Shown: positions 1 to 8,757 of the stretch, one piece after another | Layout: the number at the start of each line of letters is the position of its first letter | Numbering within the stretch: the stretch's first letter is position 1 | From: Microvirga vignae | GTDB taxonomy: Bacteria; Pseudomonadota; Alphaproteobacteria; Rhizobiales; Beijerinckiaceae | DNA length: 49,242 bases | Reading direction: 5' to 3' | Assembly (NCBI RefSeq): GCF_001017175.1 | Contig: NZ_LCYG01000054.1 | Location: 1-49,242 of the forward strand | Program-made: the position numbers and the translations under genes | Notes under the pieces: generated by a model | What the model was told of the DNA's origin: nothing | The model's database searches: none | Seen by the model: the letters and a program-made list of their open reading frames with translations, nothing else

Positions 1-126
1 GATCGCTTGGGAGTAGTCAGGCTTGCAGGTTCAACGGGGCGCGGGTTGGGTAAGCCTCAGCATGGGGGCATAGGACGGCTTGAGTAATTACTGAGGCTTC
101 TGCCGTGAGCCTGATCAACTTCTTCT

Positions 127-356
127 CAAGTCCTGTTCCAAGAGAAACGACTCAGCGTCTCTGCCATATCGACCAGTGTCGGCTGACCATATGAACGCGC
201 TACGTTCAGGGAAGCATGTCCGGTGATGGTGTCTGAGATCCGCTCACTGATCCCGGCACGGTTGGCAATCCGTTTGAATGTATGACGCCATGCGTGATTA
301 GGGCGAAGTTCACGGTCACCAACTCCGATGCTCCTAACCCATTCAGCAAAATGATT
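127..356 (-). pseudogene. Tyrosine recombinase (phage-type integrase), C-terminal fragment
   Basis: Read on the minus strand, this open stretch encodes the last ~76 residues of a tyrosine recombinase. Visible catalytic signatures are H-x-x-R in HAWRHTF, the following His in TITGHAS, and a Tyr in ARSYGQ, in the order and spacing of the family's C-terminal catalytic domain. The frame is closed by a stop at about 357-359 and no N-terminal part (core-binding domain, first catalytic Arg) lies upstream, so this is a fragment of a protein normally 300-400 residues long. Proteins of this class integrate phages and genomic islands, so it probably marks an old insertion. No tRNA or att site was found beside it. 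Confidence 0.75.
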
Positions 357-598
357 TCAGGTCTTAATGGCCTGGCTCTGTCCTGGTTTAGTGAAGTCGG
401 CTGTTCCGGTCTTTCTCTGGTACTGTCGCATACCGGTCAGTAACATAGTTCTACCTACCTCTCCGGCAAGCTGCGGAGACACACAATGTTCAAAGGCTGT
501 CGAAACCCTTTGTGAGGATCCCTCAAAAGGGCTTGCTCGATTAAGCCGGCGTTAATCTGGTCAGGCGGAGACTCCAGCATCATGCAGGAGAAACCGCA

Positions 599-1015
599 AT
601 GCTCTCCGCTTCTCGATCCAAGGCGACGGTCCTTGTCGTTGAAGATGATGCGATCACCCGCGAACTGCTCACTCAGCTTCTTCGGGCCGGCGGGTTTGAG
701 GTAATTGCGACATCGACCGGAGAAAGGGCTCTGCTGACCTTGTGTCAGTTGGGAGGTGAGATTGATTGGCTTGTGAGCAAAGTGAGCCTGCCAGGACTCG
801 TGTGTGGATGGATCCTAACAGATGAGTACCGCGAGCATCATCCTGATCGTCCCGTGCTGCTGATTTCACCTATGCCCGACCCGGCTAAGATATCGTCTGA
901 GCAAGTCGTGCTAGTCCCACCGGAGGCTCCTATGAGAGTTCTTGAGGTGCTTCAAGCGTTGAAAAATCCAGAGCCGATTTGTGTGCTCCCGTTCCGCAGG
1001 TCAAAGGCGGCCTGA
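599..1015 (+). CDS. Response-regulator receiver-like protein lacking the phosphoacceptor Asp
   Basis: A 138-residue single-domain protein of the CheY/receiver fold. The N-terminal beta strand and acidic pocket are clear (VLVVEDD, residues 11-17), as are the alpha-1 segment and the later LLIS strand. The strand that should carry the phosphorylated Asp reads DWLVSKVSLPG, with Lys61 where the Asp is expected. The conserved Lys-Pro before the last helix is also changed (VPPEAP). It therefore probably cannot be phosphorylated normally and may act by protein-protein contact or be decaying. The start is supported by an AGGAG ribosome binding site about 10 bases upstream. No histidine kinase or DNA-binding partner is adjacent. 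Confidence 0.75.
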   Translation: MLSASRSKATVLVVEDDAITRELLTQLLRAGGFEVIATSTGERALLTLCQLGGEIDWLVSKVSLPGLVCGWILTDEYREHHPDRPVLLISPMPDPAKISSEQVVLVPPEAPMRVLEVLQALKNPEPICVLPFRRSKAA

Positions 1016-1407
1016 GCGATCTCATTTTCACTTGCGGGATGGGCACTCCTGAAGCGCGTAGCATCAGCGTCCCTGCGGTTGGGAACCTTCCGTTCACCGG
1101 TATCTAGGATGAAACGCCAACCATCACCTCCTCCCGCGACACCTCCGCCGTCTCCGAACTCCCTGGCCAGCCAGTCAACACCTGGTCCGAGAAACGACGG
1201 ATCGAAACTGAAGCCAGTACCATCCTGAAGATTCCAAGGAGCAGAGGGATGCCTTCTTCAATGGCCGGAAAGACGAGAACGGGAAGACGATTGACCGCGG
1301 CGTGATCGGCATTCGAGGCTTGAAGGCCGCCGAGGAGATATTGGTCCCTGCGCTGGATCGGGTGCATACTTGTGGTGCTGGGGCGGCCTCTTGGGCGGGA
1401 GGAAGCC
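1016..1407. other. Intergenic stretch without a supported gene
   Basis: Nearly 400 bases between the receiver-like gene and the cupin gene. Short open segments on the plus strand have a protein-like look (for example a run reading TWSEKRRIETEA near 1170), but they are interrupted and shift frame. It may hold the remains of a small phage-type or hypothetical gene. No RNA gene, terminator or repeat was recognised. Confidence 0.4.
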
Positions 1408-1833
1408 ATGGGGCACCTTAACCGTCGCCATGCAGTAACCCTTGGTTTGTCAGCGGCCGTCGTGGCACCGCTCTTCGCTTTGGCAAGGTCCGCCAAGGCC
1501 GCAGGAGCCTCAAACTACGGTCCCAATGAAGGCAGGGAACTCAGCCCAAGGCGCCGGTTGGTGGAGATCGGCGAGATCCCCTCGGAGATGGAGGCTTACA
1601 AGAGCATCAAGGTCGTCGACGTCGTGTATCAACCCGGGGCCGCTGATCCCACGGAGGCGGTGATGAACTCGGACATGCTGTGCTACATCCTGGCGGGCGA
1701 GTTCAGCATCAAGAAAGCCGGGAAAGAACCTTATACCGTGAAGGAAGGCGACTTCTACACCTGCGGGAAGGGCAAGACGGATAGGGCTACCAACATCGGC
1801 AGTGGCGTCGGATCCGCCACATTGTCATGTTGA
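1408..1833 (+). CDS. Cupin-domain protein with Tat-type signal, probable 3' frameshift
   Basis: The chosen ATG gives a short n-region with twin arginines (NRRHAVTLGL) followed by a hydrophobic stretch and AKAAG, a plausible Tat export signal. An upstream ATG at 1372 would only add residues before that signal. The body is a small beta-barrel cupin with the GEFSIKKAG and VKEGDFYTCGKG segments. The present frame ends SGVGSATLSC, but the +1 frame just after about 1805 reads RHIVMLMSA and then stops, which resembles the usual hydrophobic end of this family. A one-base indel has therefore probably altered the last ~10 residues. The ligand or substrate is unknown. Confidence 0.65.
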   Translation: MGHLNRRHAVTLGLSAAVVAPLFALARSAKAAGASNYGPNEGRELSPRRRLVEIGEIPSEMEAYKSIKVVDVVYQPGAADPTEAVMNSDMLCYILAGEFSIKKAGKEPYTVKEGDFYTCGKGKTDRATNIGSGVGSATLSC

Positions 1834-1971
1834 TGTCGGCCTAACCAAGTGACAGCCCTGATTTAGAGAGTGACATGCAACAGGCACCGCCGAGCCAGGG
1901 CTGCGCATTCCATTAACAGCCTTACGCATCACATTCTCGGTCGCGCGTTCAGCGTTATGGAACCAAACGCC

Positions 1972-2235
1972 TCACGCGCACGGGGGCGGCTCGACCCGAT
2001 GGATCTCCAGCGACACCGTCACGGTCAGGACCCGCTGACGATGCTCGTTCCGCACCTCGACCCTGACGTCCTGGGCGTCCTCCTGGAGTAAGCGATCCTG
2101 CCCGATCTCGGCCGCTGCCTCGGCCGCTGCTTCGGCGGCCACGCGTTGAGCAGCCTCCAGGCTGTCGAGTTCGACGCCCGCATCATCGGGCGTGAACTTC
2201 GCCCCATTCCGCACGTCGAAATAAAAGCGGGGCAT
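1972..2235 (-). CDS. DUF6894 family protein
   Basis: Small acidic protein of about 87 residues starting MPRFYFDVRNG, the hallmark opening of the DUF6894 family that is abundant in Hyphomicrobiales. A Glu/Ala-rich helix (AAEAAAEAAAEIG) follows, then a beta segment ending VLTVTVSLEI. The ATG at 2235 is preferred because a GGAGGT ribosome binding site lies six bases before it; the in-frame ATG four codons upstream would put that site inside the gene. The function of the family is not established. A second, diverged member lies at 5859-6107 on the other strand. Confidence 0.8.
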   Translation of the reverse strand: MPRFYFDVRNGAKFTPDDAGVELDSLEAAQRVAAEAAAEAAAEIGQDRLLQEDAQDVRVEVRNEHRQRVLTVTVSLEIHRVEPPPCA

Positions 2236-2453
2236 CGCGACCTCCATCTGGTGTGCGGGGTCAACACAGCAGCCAGGACCGTGTTCAGTGTGTCGACCTC
2301 TGTTCCATAAACGCGTTTGTCGGAGTTATGCGGACTGTCGTCGCGCGAGGGACTAGCCAAGTGTCTTTGAAACCTCTGACCATCACGATACGGTTGGCCT
2401 CATGACACATGGGTTTGAGATCGACTGGACTACGCTCCCGGTCCCACACGACC

Positions 2454-2661
2454 ATGGAGGAGGCCGGCATCTCTGAGCAGAGCTACTACCGCTGGTGCAA
2501 GGAATACGGCGTGCTCCAGATCGAGGAGGCCAAGCGCCTGAAGCTGGAGATCTTCTCAGCCCGAAAGAGGCTCGGGTCGTGATCGGCGCTTGGCAGGATC
2601 ATTACAATCGCGTGCGGCCCCATTCAGCCTAGGGCTACCGCCCGCACCGATGACACTGCAG
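2454..2661 (+). pseudogene. IS3-family transposase debris (OrfA and OrfB fragments)
   Basis: The first part encodes EEAGISEQSYYRWCKEYG and then EEAKRLK, the typical helix-turn-helix and start of the leucine-rich region of an IS3-family OrfA; it stops at 2582. Immediately after, in another frame, comes WQDHYNRVRPHSA followed by an in-frame stop and GYRP, matching the very C-terminal end of an IS3 OrfB integrase. The central DDE catalytic region is absent. This is a collapsed, non-functional insertion sequence. No terminal repeats could be assigned. Confidence 0.7.
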
Positions 2662-2809
2662 GCGCTCGCATCCCAGCTACCCACATCCGCAATCATGCAG
2701 TAGACTCTCAACCCGCCTGGTTCAAAATCCCAGTCAGGTCAGCTAGCGGCTTCTGCTTTGCGCCGCAGTGGAGAAGGAGCCCGGATCGCACTAGCATTGG
2801 GAGTTCGGC

Positions 2810-4525
2810 ATGGAACGCCGCTTGGCCGCGATCATGGTTGCCGATATCGTCGGCTACTCGTCCCTGATGGAAACCGCCGAAGAGCACACTGCGGAGCAAG
2901 TGGCACGCTGCCAAGAGCTGATCAGGGAGAACGTTTCCTCCCTTGGCGGGAGGGTCTTCAACACGGCAGGCGATGCTTGCCTGGCGGAGTTCGGAAGCGC
3001 CATCAACGCCCTGCGCAGCGCGGCCGAAATCCGCAATGTGCTGGCCAGTAGCTCAGATGGTAATCCGCTGAAGCTGCGTATCGGGCTCCATCTCGCCGAC
3101 GTTGTCGTTCGGGATGACGATCTCGTCGGCGACGGGGTGAATGTTGCAACCCGCATTCAACAGGAGGCGGAGCCGGACAGTATTTGCGTGAGCGGGACCT
3201 TCTTCGACAACATCCGGCGCAACTCGCCGCTCGCCTTCGAGGACCTCGGCGAGCGGCGCCTCAAGAACCTGTCGGAGCCGATCCGCATCTACCGGGTGCG
3301 GGAGGAGATGGCGCGGCACAGACTGCAATCCGCGCCGACACGGGTTCCAACCGCCGGGGAGAAGCGCCCATTGTCATTGGCGGTCCTGCCCTTCCGCGTC
3401 ATGGGCGGGGACGAGGGCCAGCGGTTCCTGGCCGAAGGGCTGACGGATGAACTCATCGTCGAACTGGCCCGCTTCCGGCGGCTGTTCGTCAGTTCCCGCA
3501 GCGCCAGCTTTGCCCTTGCCGACGCCAGCCCGGACCCGGTCAACGTGGGCAACACGCTGGGTGTCCGGTATGTCCTGGAGGGGCAGGTCAGGAAGCTCGG
3601 TGATCAGGTGCGGATCGGTCTTACGCTCACGGAGACGGAGAGTGGCTCGGTGGTATGGAGCGACAAGATCACCCGGCCGTTCACGGAGGTATTGGACCTG
3701 CTCGACAGCGTCGCGGCGAGGATCGCGGCGACCGTGTTCGGCCGTATGGAAGACGCCAGCATGATCACGGCCCGCCGCAAGCCGCCCGAGAACATGTCCG
3801 CGTTCGAGTGCCTGCTGCGCGGCATCGAGCACCATCGTCTCGGCGGCGTGCTGGAGGAGCACTCCCGCGAGGCGGTGAAGTGGTTCACCCGCGCCATTGA
3901 GCTCGACCCGAGCTACGCGGCGGCCTACGCCTGGCGGGTGTGCGCGGCTTCCGATCTCCCGGAGTTCAGCTTTCCCGAGAGCGGCGAGCGCGACATCCGC
4001 CGGGCGCTGGAACTGGATCCTTGCGATGCCGAAGCCAACCGGATCACGTCCTTCTTCGAGCTGCTCAAGGGCGACTTCGATCAGGCGGCGAGGCTGATGC
4101 GGCGGGCGATGGAGCTGAACCCGTCCGATGCCTACATCAAGGCCCGGTGCGCGGCCGTCTCGACGTTTATTGGAGAGCCGATGGAGGCGTTGCGGCTGCT
4201 CGACGAGGCGGAGGCGCTCGATCCACTCCTGCCGGTGTGGTGCATTGAGGAGCGCGGCGTCGCCGACTACGCACTGGGCCGCTACGAGGAGGCGCTTGAG
4301 GCGCTGGGCAGGCTCGTGTTCCAGACCTTCCGCTCGCGGCTGTATCGGGCGGCGGCCCTGATGGCCCTCGGCCGGCCGGAAGAGGCCGGTAGGCTTGTGA
4401 AGGAAGCACTGGCGAGCAAGCCGAACTTCACCGTGTCACGGTTCCTCTTCCAGGAGCGCTATCGTGACCCATTGCTGCGTCAGCAGTTGCGGCGCCGTCT
4501 GGAGGACGCAGGGCTGCCTCCATGA
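2810..4525 (+). CDS. Class III adenylate/guanylate cyclase with TolB-like and TPR domains
   Basis: A 571-residue protein with three parts. Residues 1-165 form a class III nucleotide cyclase domain: the two metal-binding Asp are visible as Asp12 in MVADIVGYS and Asp55 in NTAGDACLAEF, and the GDGVNVATRI segment carries the Asn/Arg expected to stabilise the transition state. Residues ~185-300 resemble the TolB/FlgO-like domain (LAVLPFRVMGG, then GLTDELIVELAR). Residues ~340-560 contain TPR repeats such as AIELDPSYAAAYAWR. Soluble proteins of this architecture are common in rhizobia and relatives and should make cAMP in response to an unknown signal. A GGGAG site precedes the ATG. It stands alone in its transcription unit. 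Confidence 0.88.
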   Translation: MERRLAAIMVADIVGYSSLMETAEEHTAEQVARCQELIRENVSSLGGRVFNTAGDACLAEFGSAINALRSAAEIRNVLASSSDGNPLKLRIGLHLADVVVRDDDLVGDGVNVATRIQQEAEPDSICVSGTFFDNIRRNSPLAFEDLGERRLKNLSEPIRIYRVREEMARHRLQSAPTRVPTAGEKRPLSLAVLPFRVMGGDEGQRFLAEGLTDELIVELARFRRLFVSSRSASFALADASPDPVNVGNTLGVRYVLEGQVRKLGDQVRIGLTLTETESGSVVWSDKITRPFTEVLDLLDSVAARIAATVFGRMEDASMITARRKPPENMSAFECLLRGIEHHRLGGVLEEHSREAVKWFTRAIELDPSYAAAYAWRVCAASDLPEFSFPESGERDIRRALELDPCDAEANRITSFFELLKGDFDQAARLMRRAMELNPSDAYIKARCAAVSTFIGEPMEALRLLDEAEALDPLLPVWCIEERGVADYALGRYEEALEALGRLVFQTFRSRLYRAAALMALGRPEEAGRLVKEALASKPNFTVSRFLFQERYRDPLLRQQLRRRLEDAGLPP

Positions 4526-4704
4526 ACCTCCGTGTCAGACCTTCTCTAACGTGCTTACCAGATCGCGAACGTCCGGATCGGGTCAACCGCGGTCCTTAAA
4601 GGTCGTCGTCTGGAGGTCTGCTCACTGCGCACATGTGGACGTTCGGATCACATGAGGCCTTACGCCGTAGCGTCGGCTGACGCCGCGGCGCGAGGCAACG
4701 CCCG

Positions 4705-5499
4705 TTACTTCTGGAGGTTGGCGTTGAAGAATTTCAACGCCTCGGCCTTCGCCTCGCGGTCCCGCTGGGCGTCGTACCGAAGTGGCAGGCTGAACTTCTG
4801 GCCGAGCTCTGTGGCTTCGGGATTCGTGAAAGCGTGCACCGCACCCGGATACTCGATGACCCGGTACTCTGCCTTCGCTGCATCGAGATCTTTCTTGAGC
4901 GCCTCGTACTCCTCGCGCTTCACAAAAGGATCGTCCGCACCATTCAGGATCAGGATCTTCGCCTTGACAGTACCCGGTGCCGGCGCAGGGGTGTTGAGGC
5001 CGAGCGAGGCATGGAAGCCGGCCACCGCATCGAGGTCGGCACCGGCACGCGCCATGTTCAACACGACAGCGCCGCCGAAGCAGTAGCCGACGGCGCCGAT
5101 GCGCGTCGGGTCGACCGACGGATGTCCGGCAAGTTGGGTCCGGGCGGCGTTGAAGCGCGCCTCCATCACCTTCGGATCCTTCATCACGGAAGTCGCTAGC
5201 GCGCCGGCGTCTTTCGGATTGTCAGCGGCCTTGCCATCACCGTACATGTCCGCGATGAGGGCGGTGTAACCCTGCTGCGCGAATTTTTGCGCTTCATTGT
5301 GAATGTGATCGGTGATCCCCCACCATTCGTGCACCATCACGATGCCGGGACGCTTGCCCTGAACTGCATCATCGTAGACGACGAATCCCTTCATGGTGGT
5401 TGTCCCGTTCTGGTAGGTGACCGGCTCCTCCTTGATCGCCGCATGCGCATTCGCGGTCATCGCCAAGGCGCAGAGCGCCGCTGCCATCATCGTTCGCAT
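4705..5499 (-). CDS. Secreted dienelactone hydrolase family protein
   Basis: About 264 residues from an ATG preceded by AGGAGA. The N-terminus MRTMMAAALCALAMTANAHA is a cleavable Sec signal peptide, so the enzyme is probably periplasmic. The body is an alpha/beta hydrolase of the DLH family: the nucleophile elbow reads GYCFGG with Cys as nucleophile, the acid is in NGADDPF, and the His is in PGAVHAF near the C-terminus. Family members hydrolyse dienelactone or other cyclic and linear esters, but exported members have poorly known substrates. The frame stays open upstream but lacks any domain there. No pathway genes flank it, so the substrate cannot be inferred. Confidence 0.85.
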   Translation of the reverse strand: MRTMMAAALCALAMTANAHAAIKEEPVTYQNGTTTMKGFVVYDDAVQGKRPGIVMVHEWWGITDHIHNEAQKFAQQGYTALIADMYGDGKAADNPKDAGALATSVMKDPKVMEARFNAARTQLAGHPSVDPTRIGAVGYCFGGAVVLNMARAGADLDAVAGFHASLGLNTPAPAPGTVKAKILILNGADDPFVKREEYEALKKDLDAAKAEYRVIEYPGAVHAFTNPEATELGQKFSLPLRYDAQRDREAKAEALKFFNANLQK

Positions 5500-5858
5500 G
5501 AAAATCTCCTGCAGGTTTTGGGAGACGGAGGCGAACCTGACATACCCAGATCCCTGGGCCGTAGCTTCCATCCCGCGGTGATTTTGCCCCTTTCCGAGCC
5601 TCATGGCTATCATCTGACCAGTTGTGCAAGCGTAGAGGTCCGCTGGCGATTGTGCGAAGGTCCGCTCACGCCGCGAATGCAGAAATCCGGACAAGGTCCG
5701 CCCAGTGCCATTCAGGGATATTCGAGTCTCGCATGTATCCCAAAGCAAGACTGCGCAAGACTGCGACGGCACGCCCGTGGATTTCTGCGGAAGGGTTTTA
5801 TGGCGCAGCGAACAAACGTCCCCTTGAGGCGTTGGAGGGCATCCAAGGGGACTGCGCA
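5500..5858. other. Divergent intergenic region between hydrolase and DUF6894 genes
   Basis: About 360 bases hold the promoters of the leftward hydrolase gene and the rightward DUF6894 gene. A small tandem repeat (two copies of CAAGACTGCG) lies near 5745-5765. No clear operator, RNA or gene was recognised. Confidence 0.4.
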
Positions 5859-6107
5859 ATGCCTCACTTCTACTTCGATATGTGGGAAGGAAACTGCTTC
5901 ACGCGCGATGTTGACGGTACCGCTCTTGAAAGCCCGGACGCTGCTGAACACCAGGCTGCCCGCGCTGCCAATGAGTTGAGCCGCGAGAACATGCTGCGGG
6001 GGTGTACCTCCGATGTCGGAGTGCAGGTCCTAGACGAACACGGTCAGCAGGTGCTGACCGTGGCGGTGTTTACGACAGTTCGCCGGATGGATCGCGCCCG
6101 CGCGTGA
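5859..6107 (+). CDS. DUF6894 family protein (second copy)
   Basis: Eighty-two residues beginning MPHFYFDMWEGN, the DUF6894 opening, with the family's central helix (AAEHQAARAANELS) and terminal strand (QQVLTVAVFTT). The ATG at 5859 follows an AAGGGGA ribosome binding site; longer in-frame starts upstream have no family similarity. It is a diverged paralogue of the protein at 1972-2235. Function is unknown. Confidence 0.8.
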   Translation: MPHFYFDMWEGNCFTRDVDGTALESPDAAEHQAARAANELSRENMLRGCTSDVGVQVLDEHGQQVLTVAVFTTVRRMDRARA

Positions 6108-6206
6108 ACAGCGCCGTCTCCTTCATCACTTGATAAGCGACCCGTTGCAGCGATTGAACGGGCAGAAGGCTGCAACAGCCGGCTCAGAGAACAACGAAGG
6201 CTCATC

Positions 6207-7289
6207 CTAATCCAGGCTCTGCACTGGGCGGGATCGCTGCGCGGTGCGATCAATAGCATCAGCGACAGCGTCCGGAGCCAGGTGATGCACCATGTGGCCC
6301 AGGCCCGGGAGGGCGATGAACTCGCTGCCGGGCAGCTCCAGGTGCAGGCGCTCGGACTGGCGGCCGACGTCCGCGATCTGGTCGTCCGCGCCCGTGATGA
6401 TCGTCACCGGAACCTTCAGCTCCCTATAGTGCTCTTCCAGCTCCATCACTGATGGAGTCATGAGCGCCGCGTCTTCGGCCGCCGCGCGAAGCTGCAGGGG
6501 GCGCAGCATCAGCGCCTTCGGGAACAAACGGTCGAAGCGCTCCGGTACCGGAGCCGGCTGGAACACCCGCCCAATCATGCCTGGGAGGATCGCACGCGCG
6601 AGCAATGGAGAGATGGTGTAACGCATGGCATCGCCGATCACCGGAATAGCCGGAGGCGAGAGAAGAAAGATATCCCCCCGTAGGGTCGGGTAGTAGTAGC
6701 CCGAGCCCAAGACGAGGCCGCGCACGAGTTCCGGAGCCTCCAGCGCGAGGGCCACCGCGACCAGGGTGCCCCAGGAGTGCCCGTAGACCACCGCCTGCTC
6801 GACCCCGAGCTGCGCAAGAGCTTTCTTGAACAACCGGGCATGGGCGCGCGGGGTCCAAAGCTGGCGCGGGCGCGAACTATAGCCGTAGCCCGGGCGGTCG
6901 ATCGCGATAACGCGGTAGCGGTCCGCCAGCCGGTCTATGAGGCCGCTCACGGTGAAGTCCTGGATCATCGTGCCGTTGCCGTGGATCAACACCAGCGGAT
7001 CGCCGTGGCCGCGCTCAATGTAGTGCAGACGCACACCATCGATCTTGAGGAATCCGCCGATGGGCGGATAACGGCGCTCGGCATCCTGGGCCTGCTTGCG
7101 GTTGTACAGGGCCGCCGCCGCCAGAGCGGCGGCCGCGCCCGCCAGAGCGGGAACGAGCCACCGGCGTGGGCTGGCAGAATCTCGGCCAAGGCCATGTCGA
7201 GGGGCATCATCCCGCGTGACACTGCCGGCTCCAGCCGTTCCGTCAGCAAAGGATGGTCTCAGGTTGGCCTCTGCCTCTAGGTTGCGCAT
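6207..7289 (-). CDS. Membrane-anchored alpha/beta hydrolase
   Basis: About 360 residues starting MRNLEAEANL after a GGAGA site. A hydrophobic segment around residues 50-70 (WLVPALAGAAAALAAAALY) probably anchors the protein in the inner membrane. The rest is a canonical alpha/beta hydrolase: the oxyanion-hole motif HGNGT, the nucleophile elbow GHSWGT with Ser, the acid in TGADDQIAD, and the catalytic His in LPGLGHMVHH. It resembles haloalkane dehalogenase and epoxide hydrolase type folds, but the nucleophile is Ser, so an esterase or lipase-like activity is more likely. It is not in an evident operon and the substrate is unknown. Confidence 0.82.
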   Translation of the reverse strand: MRNLEAEANLRPSFADGTAGAGSVTRDDAPRHGLGRDSASPRRWLVPALAGAAAALAAAALYNRKQAQDAERRYPPIGGFLKIDGVRLHYIERGHGDPLVLIHGNGTMIQDFTVSGLIDRLADRYRVIAIDRPGYGYSSRPRQLWTPRAHARLFKKALAQLGVEQAVVYGHSWGTLVAVALALEAPELVRGLVLGSGYYYPTLRGDIFLLSPPAIPVIGDAMRYTISPLLARAILPGMIGRVFQPAPVPERFDRLFPKALMLRPLQLRAAAEDAALMTPSVMELEEHYRELKVPVTIITGADDQIADVGRQSERLHLELPGSEFIALPGLGHMVHHLAPDAVADAIDRTAQRSRPVQSLD

Positions 7290-7570
7290 GCACTTTCTCC
7301 GTTCGGACGCCAGGACGGACAACGCCGGGCCTGCGGATGGGTTGCTGCATTGCACAAGGATAGATCGTCGCTGTGAGCCAGCGCGACATTAAAAGCGACC
7401 TTTCTCAATCTCAGGCCATAGCCGTGAAGGTCGGCTTAGAATCAATCCAAGAAGTAGAGTGGGCTCAATGAAGCTCCGCCCACACAGCCACTGCGGAAAT
7501 CCCATTGAGGTCCATCTGGCTCAAAGCCATTCCTCAGGGACGACCGCTTCTCAGGGGCAAGGCACCGGCC

Positions 7571-7768
7571 TCACGTCGGTTGAGCTTCAACCGCGTTGAT
7601 ATCCGTTTCGAGAACAACGCACGTGACCCCGGTTGTCACTTCTTGGACACGGTACTGCGGAGTGTGAGAGGTCTCAGGGATTAACTGGATGATGTAGTAG
7701 ATGTGATGGCGGTCCTGGCGGGGGCTTGCCGGCACAACGGGTTGACCAACCTGGAACTTGTGGCGCAT
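7571..7768 (-). CDS. Small conserved hypothetical protein (MRHKF-type)
   Basis: Sixty-five residues starting MRHKFQVGQPVV, with a central Tyr/Ile-rich strand (HHIYYIIQLIPE) and QYRVQEV. From memory, short proteins of this pattern (MRHKFKVGQ, then QYRIK) occur in many copies in Methylobacterium- and Microvirga-like genomes, where they look like small SH3-like beta-barrels. An AAGGTG site precedes the ATG. Function unknown. Confidence 0.65.
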   Translation of the reverse strand: MRHKFQVGQPVVPASPRQDRHHIYYIIQLIPETSHTPQYRVQEVTTGVTCVVLETDINAVEAQPT

Positions 7769-8431
7769 GGGGCACCTTCGTCTGACTTAGCAATCGTCCC
7801 GCGCCTACCCCAGAGCAACGCACTCATTCACCTCCTGTAAGCGCCTCAGCGAGCTGAAGTTCCTTCAGCTGATGAAAGAACTCCAGACGGTAACACGGGG
7901 CGACGGCAAGGAGGTTTCATCGGCTAGAATATTGCTCGTGATTCTCCGCTGATGCGATGATCGAAAGCCCAGCCCCTGTTGGTCAGTGGGCCCAAGGTCA
8001 GGCCGGGGGTCATAAGCGAAAACTCCCCTCCCCGTTTGAATGTCCGCTTACCGCTCGAAAGCTGACCAAGGATCAAGGTCCGAAAAGTGCCAGAATTGGT
8101 CGTTCGTTCGCCCTATCCGCTGCGTATCTTCCAATAGCAGCGAAGCATCCCAAACCGGTCATTCGTCCGTCAAGCTGAGCAGATCACAAGATGCGGAGAG
8201 ATCGCTGACCGCCGTGAACTCGCAACAGGGTCGAAAAGGCGAGGAGAGTAAGCCAAAGTTGCCCTGCGCCCTTGTCGGGTGTCATCACTACTCGATCGAG
8301 TGGTATGCTACTAAAGCATAACAGCCATCAGGAAACCCCGCTCCCTGGGCGCTTGTGCATCACTATATGCAGCACTGCAACAAGAGCAACGATCGCTGGT
8401 CATGGTGACCGGCCAACTGCTGGGGCTTTCC
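7769..8431. other. Long intergenic region without a supported gene
   Basis: About 660 bases. The piece around 8036-8066 (GAATGTCCGCTTACCGCTCG) resembles the sequence near 26500 (GAATATCCGCATGCCGCTCG), so part of it belongs to a dispersed intergenic repeat family. Small open frames here have no recognisable protein features. The 3' end should hold the promoter of the DUF1127 gene. Confidence 0.45.
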
Positions 8432-8587
8432 ATGTTCGTTACCTACATCCTGTCGAAGATCCGCGCCTACAAGCTCTACCGTCAGACTGTCAGCGAATTG
8501 TCGGAGCTCTCCGACCGTGAACTGGCCGATCTGGGCATTGCCCGCTTCGATATCGCCCGTGTCGCCCGTGAGAGTGCTTTCGCATAA
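8432..8587 (+). CDS. DUF1127 domain small protein
   Basis: A basic protein of about 51 residues (61 if the upstream ATG at 8402 is used). The C-terminal half, SELSDRELADLGIARFDI, is the DUF1127 signature. DUF1127 proteins are tiny Arg-rich proteins, widespread in alphaproteobacteria; some bind RNA and affect phosphate, carbon or stress responses. The internal ATG is favoured because family members usually begin a few residues before the YKLYRQ segment, but neither start has a strong ribosome binding site. A strong terminator hairpin lies about 95 bases downstream. Confidence 0.75.
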   Translation: MFVTYILSKIRAYKLYRQTVSELSELSDRELADLGIARFDIARVARESAFA

Positions 8588-8683
8588 GAAGCTACGGTCC
8601 TCGTCCTCAAGACGCGCCCGCCCTATGACGCGCGTTCGCTTGTCGGGACCGCACCTGTCCACTTATCAGAGCCAAGAAAATTA

Positions 8684-8713
8684 GAGGCCGTGTCCCGATC
8701 CGGACACGGCCTC
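8684..8713. terminator. Strong hairpin, probable terminator
   Basis: GAGGCCGTGTCC and GGACACGGCCTC form a perfect 12-bp stem with a 6-base loop. It lies between the 3' ends of the rightward DUF1127 gene and the leftward aminotransferase gene, so it could stop transcription from either side. Confidence 0.8.
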
Positions 8714-8757
8714 CATTCGTTACGCGCTGAGCTCAGACTCATTAACTAGCACGCAGA

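Noticed and set aside
367..555. A 62-codon open frame on the plus strand
   Set aside because: No ribosome binding site or family resemblance; composition looks random.
2715..2760. A GGTTCAAAATCCC piece resembling a tRNA T-arm
   Set aside because: No acceptor stem, D-arm or anticodon arm could be placed around it, so it is not a tRNA gene.
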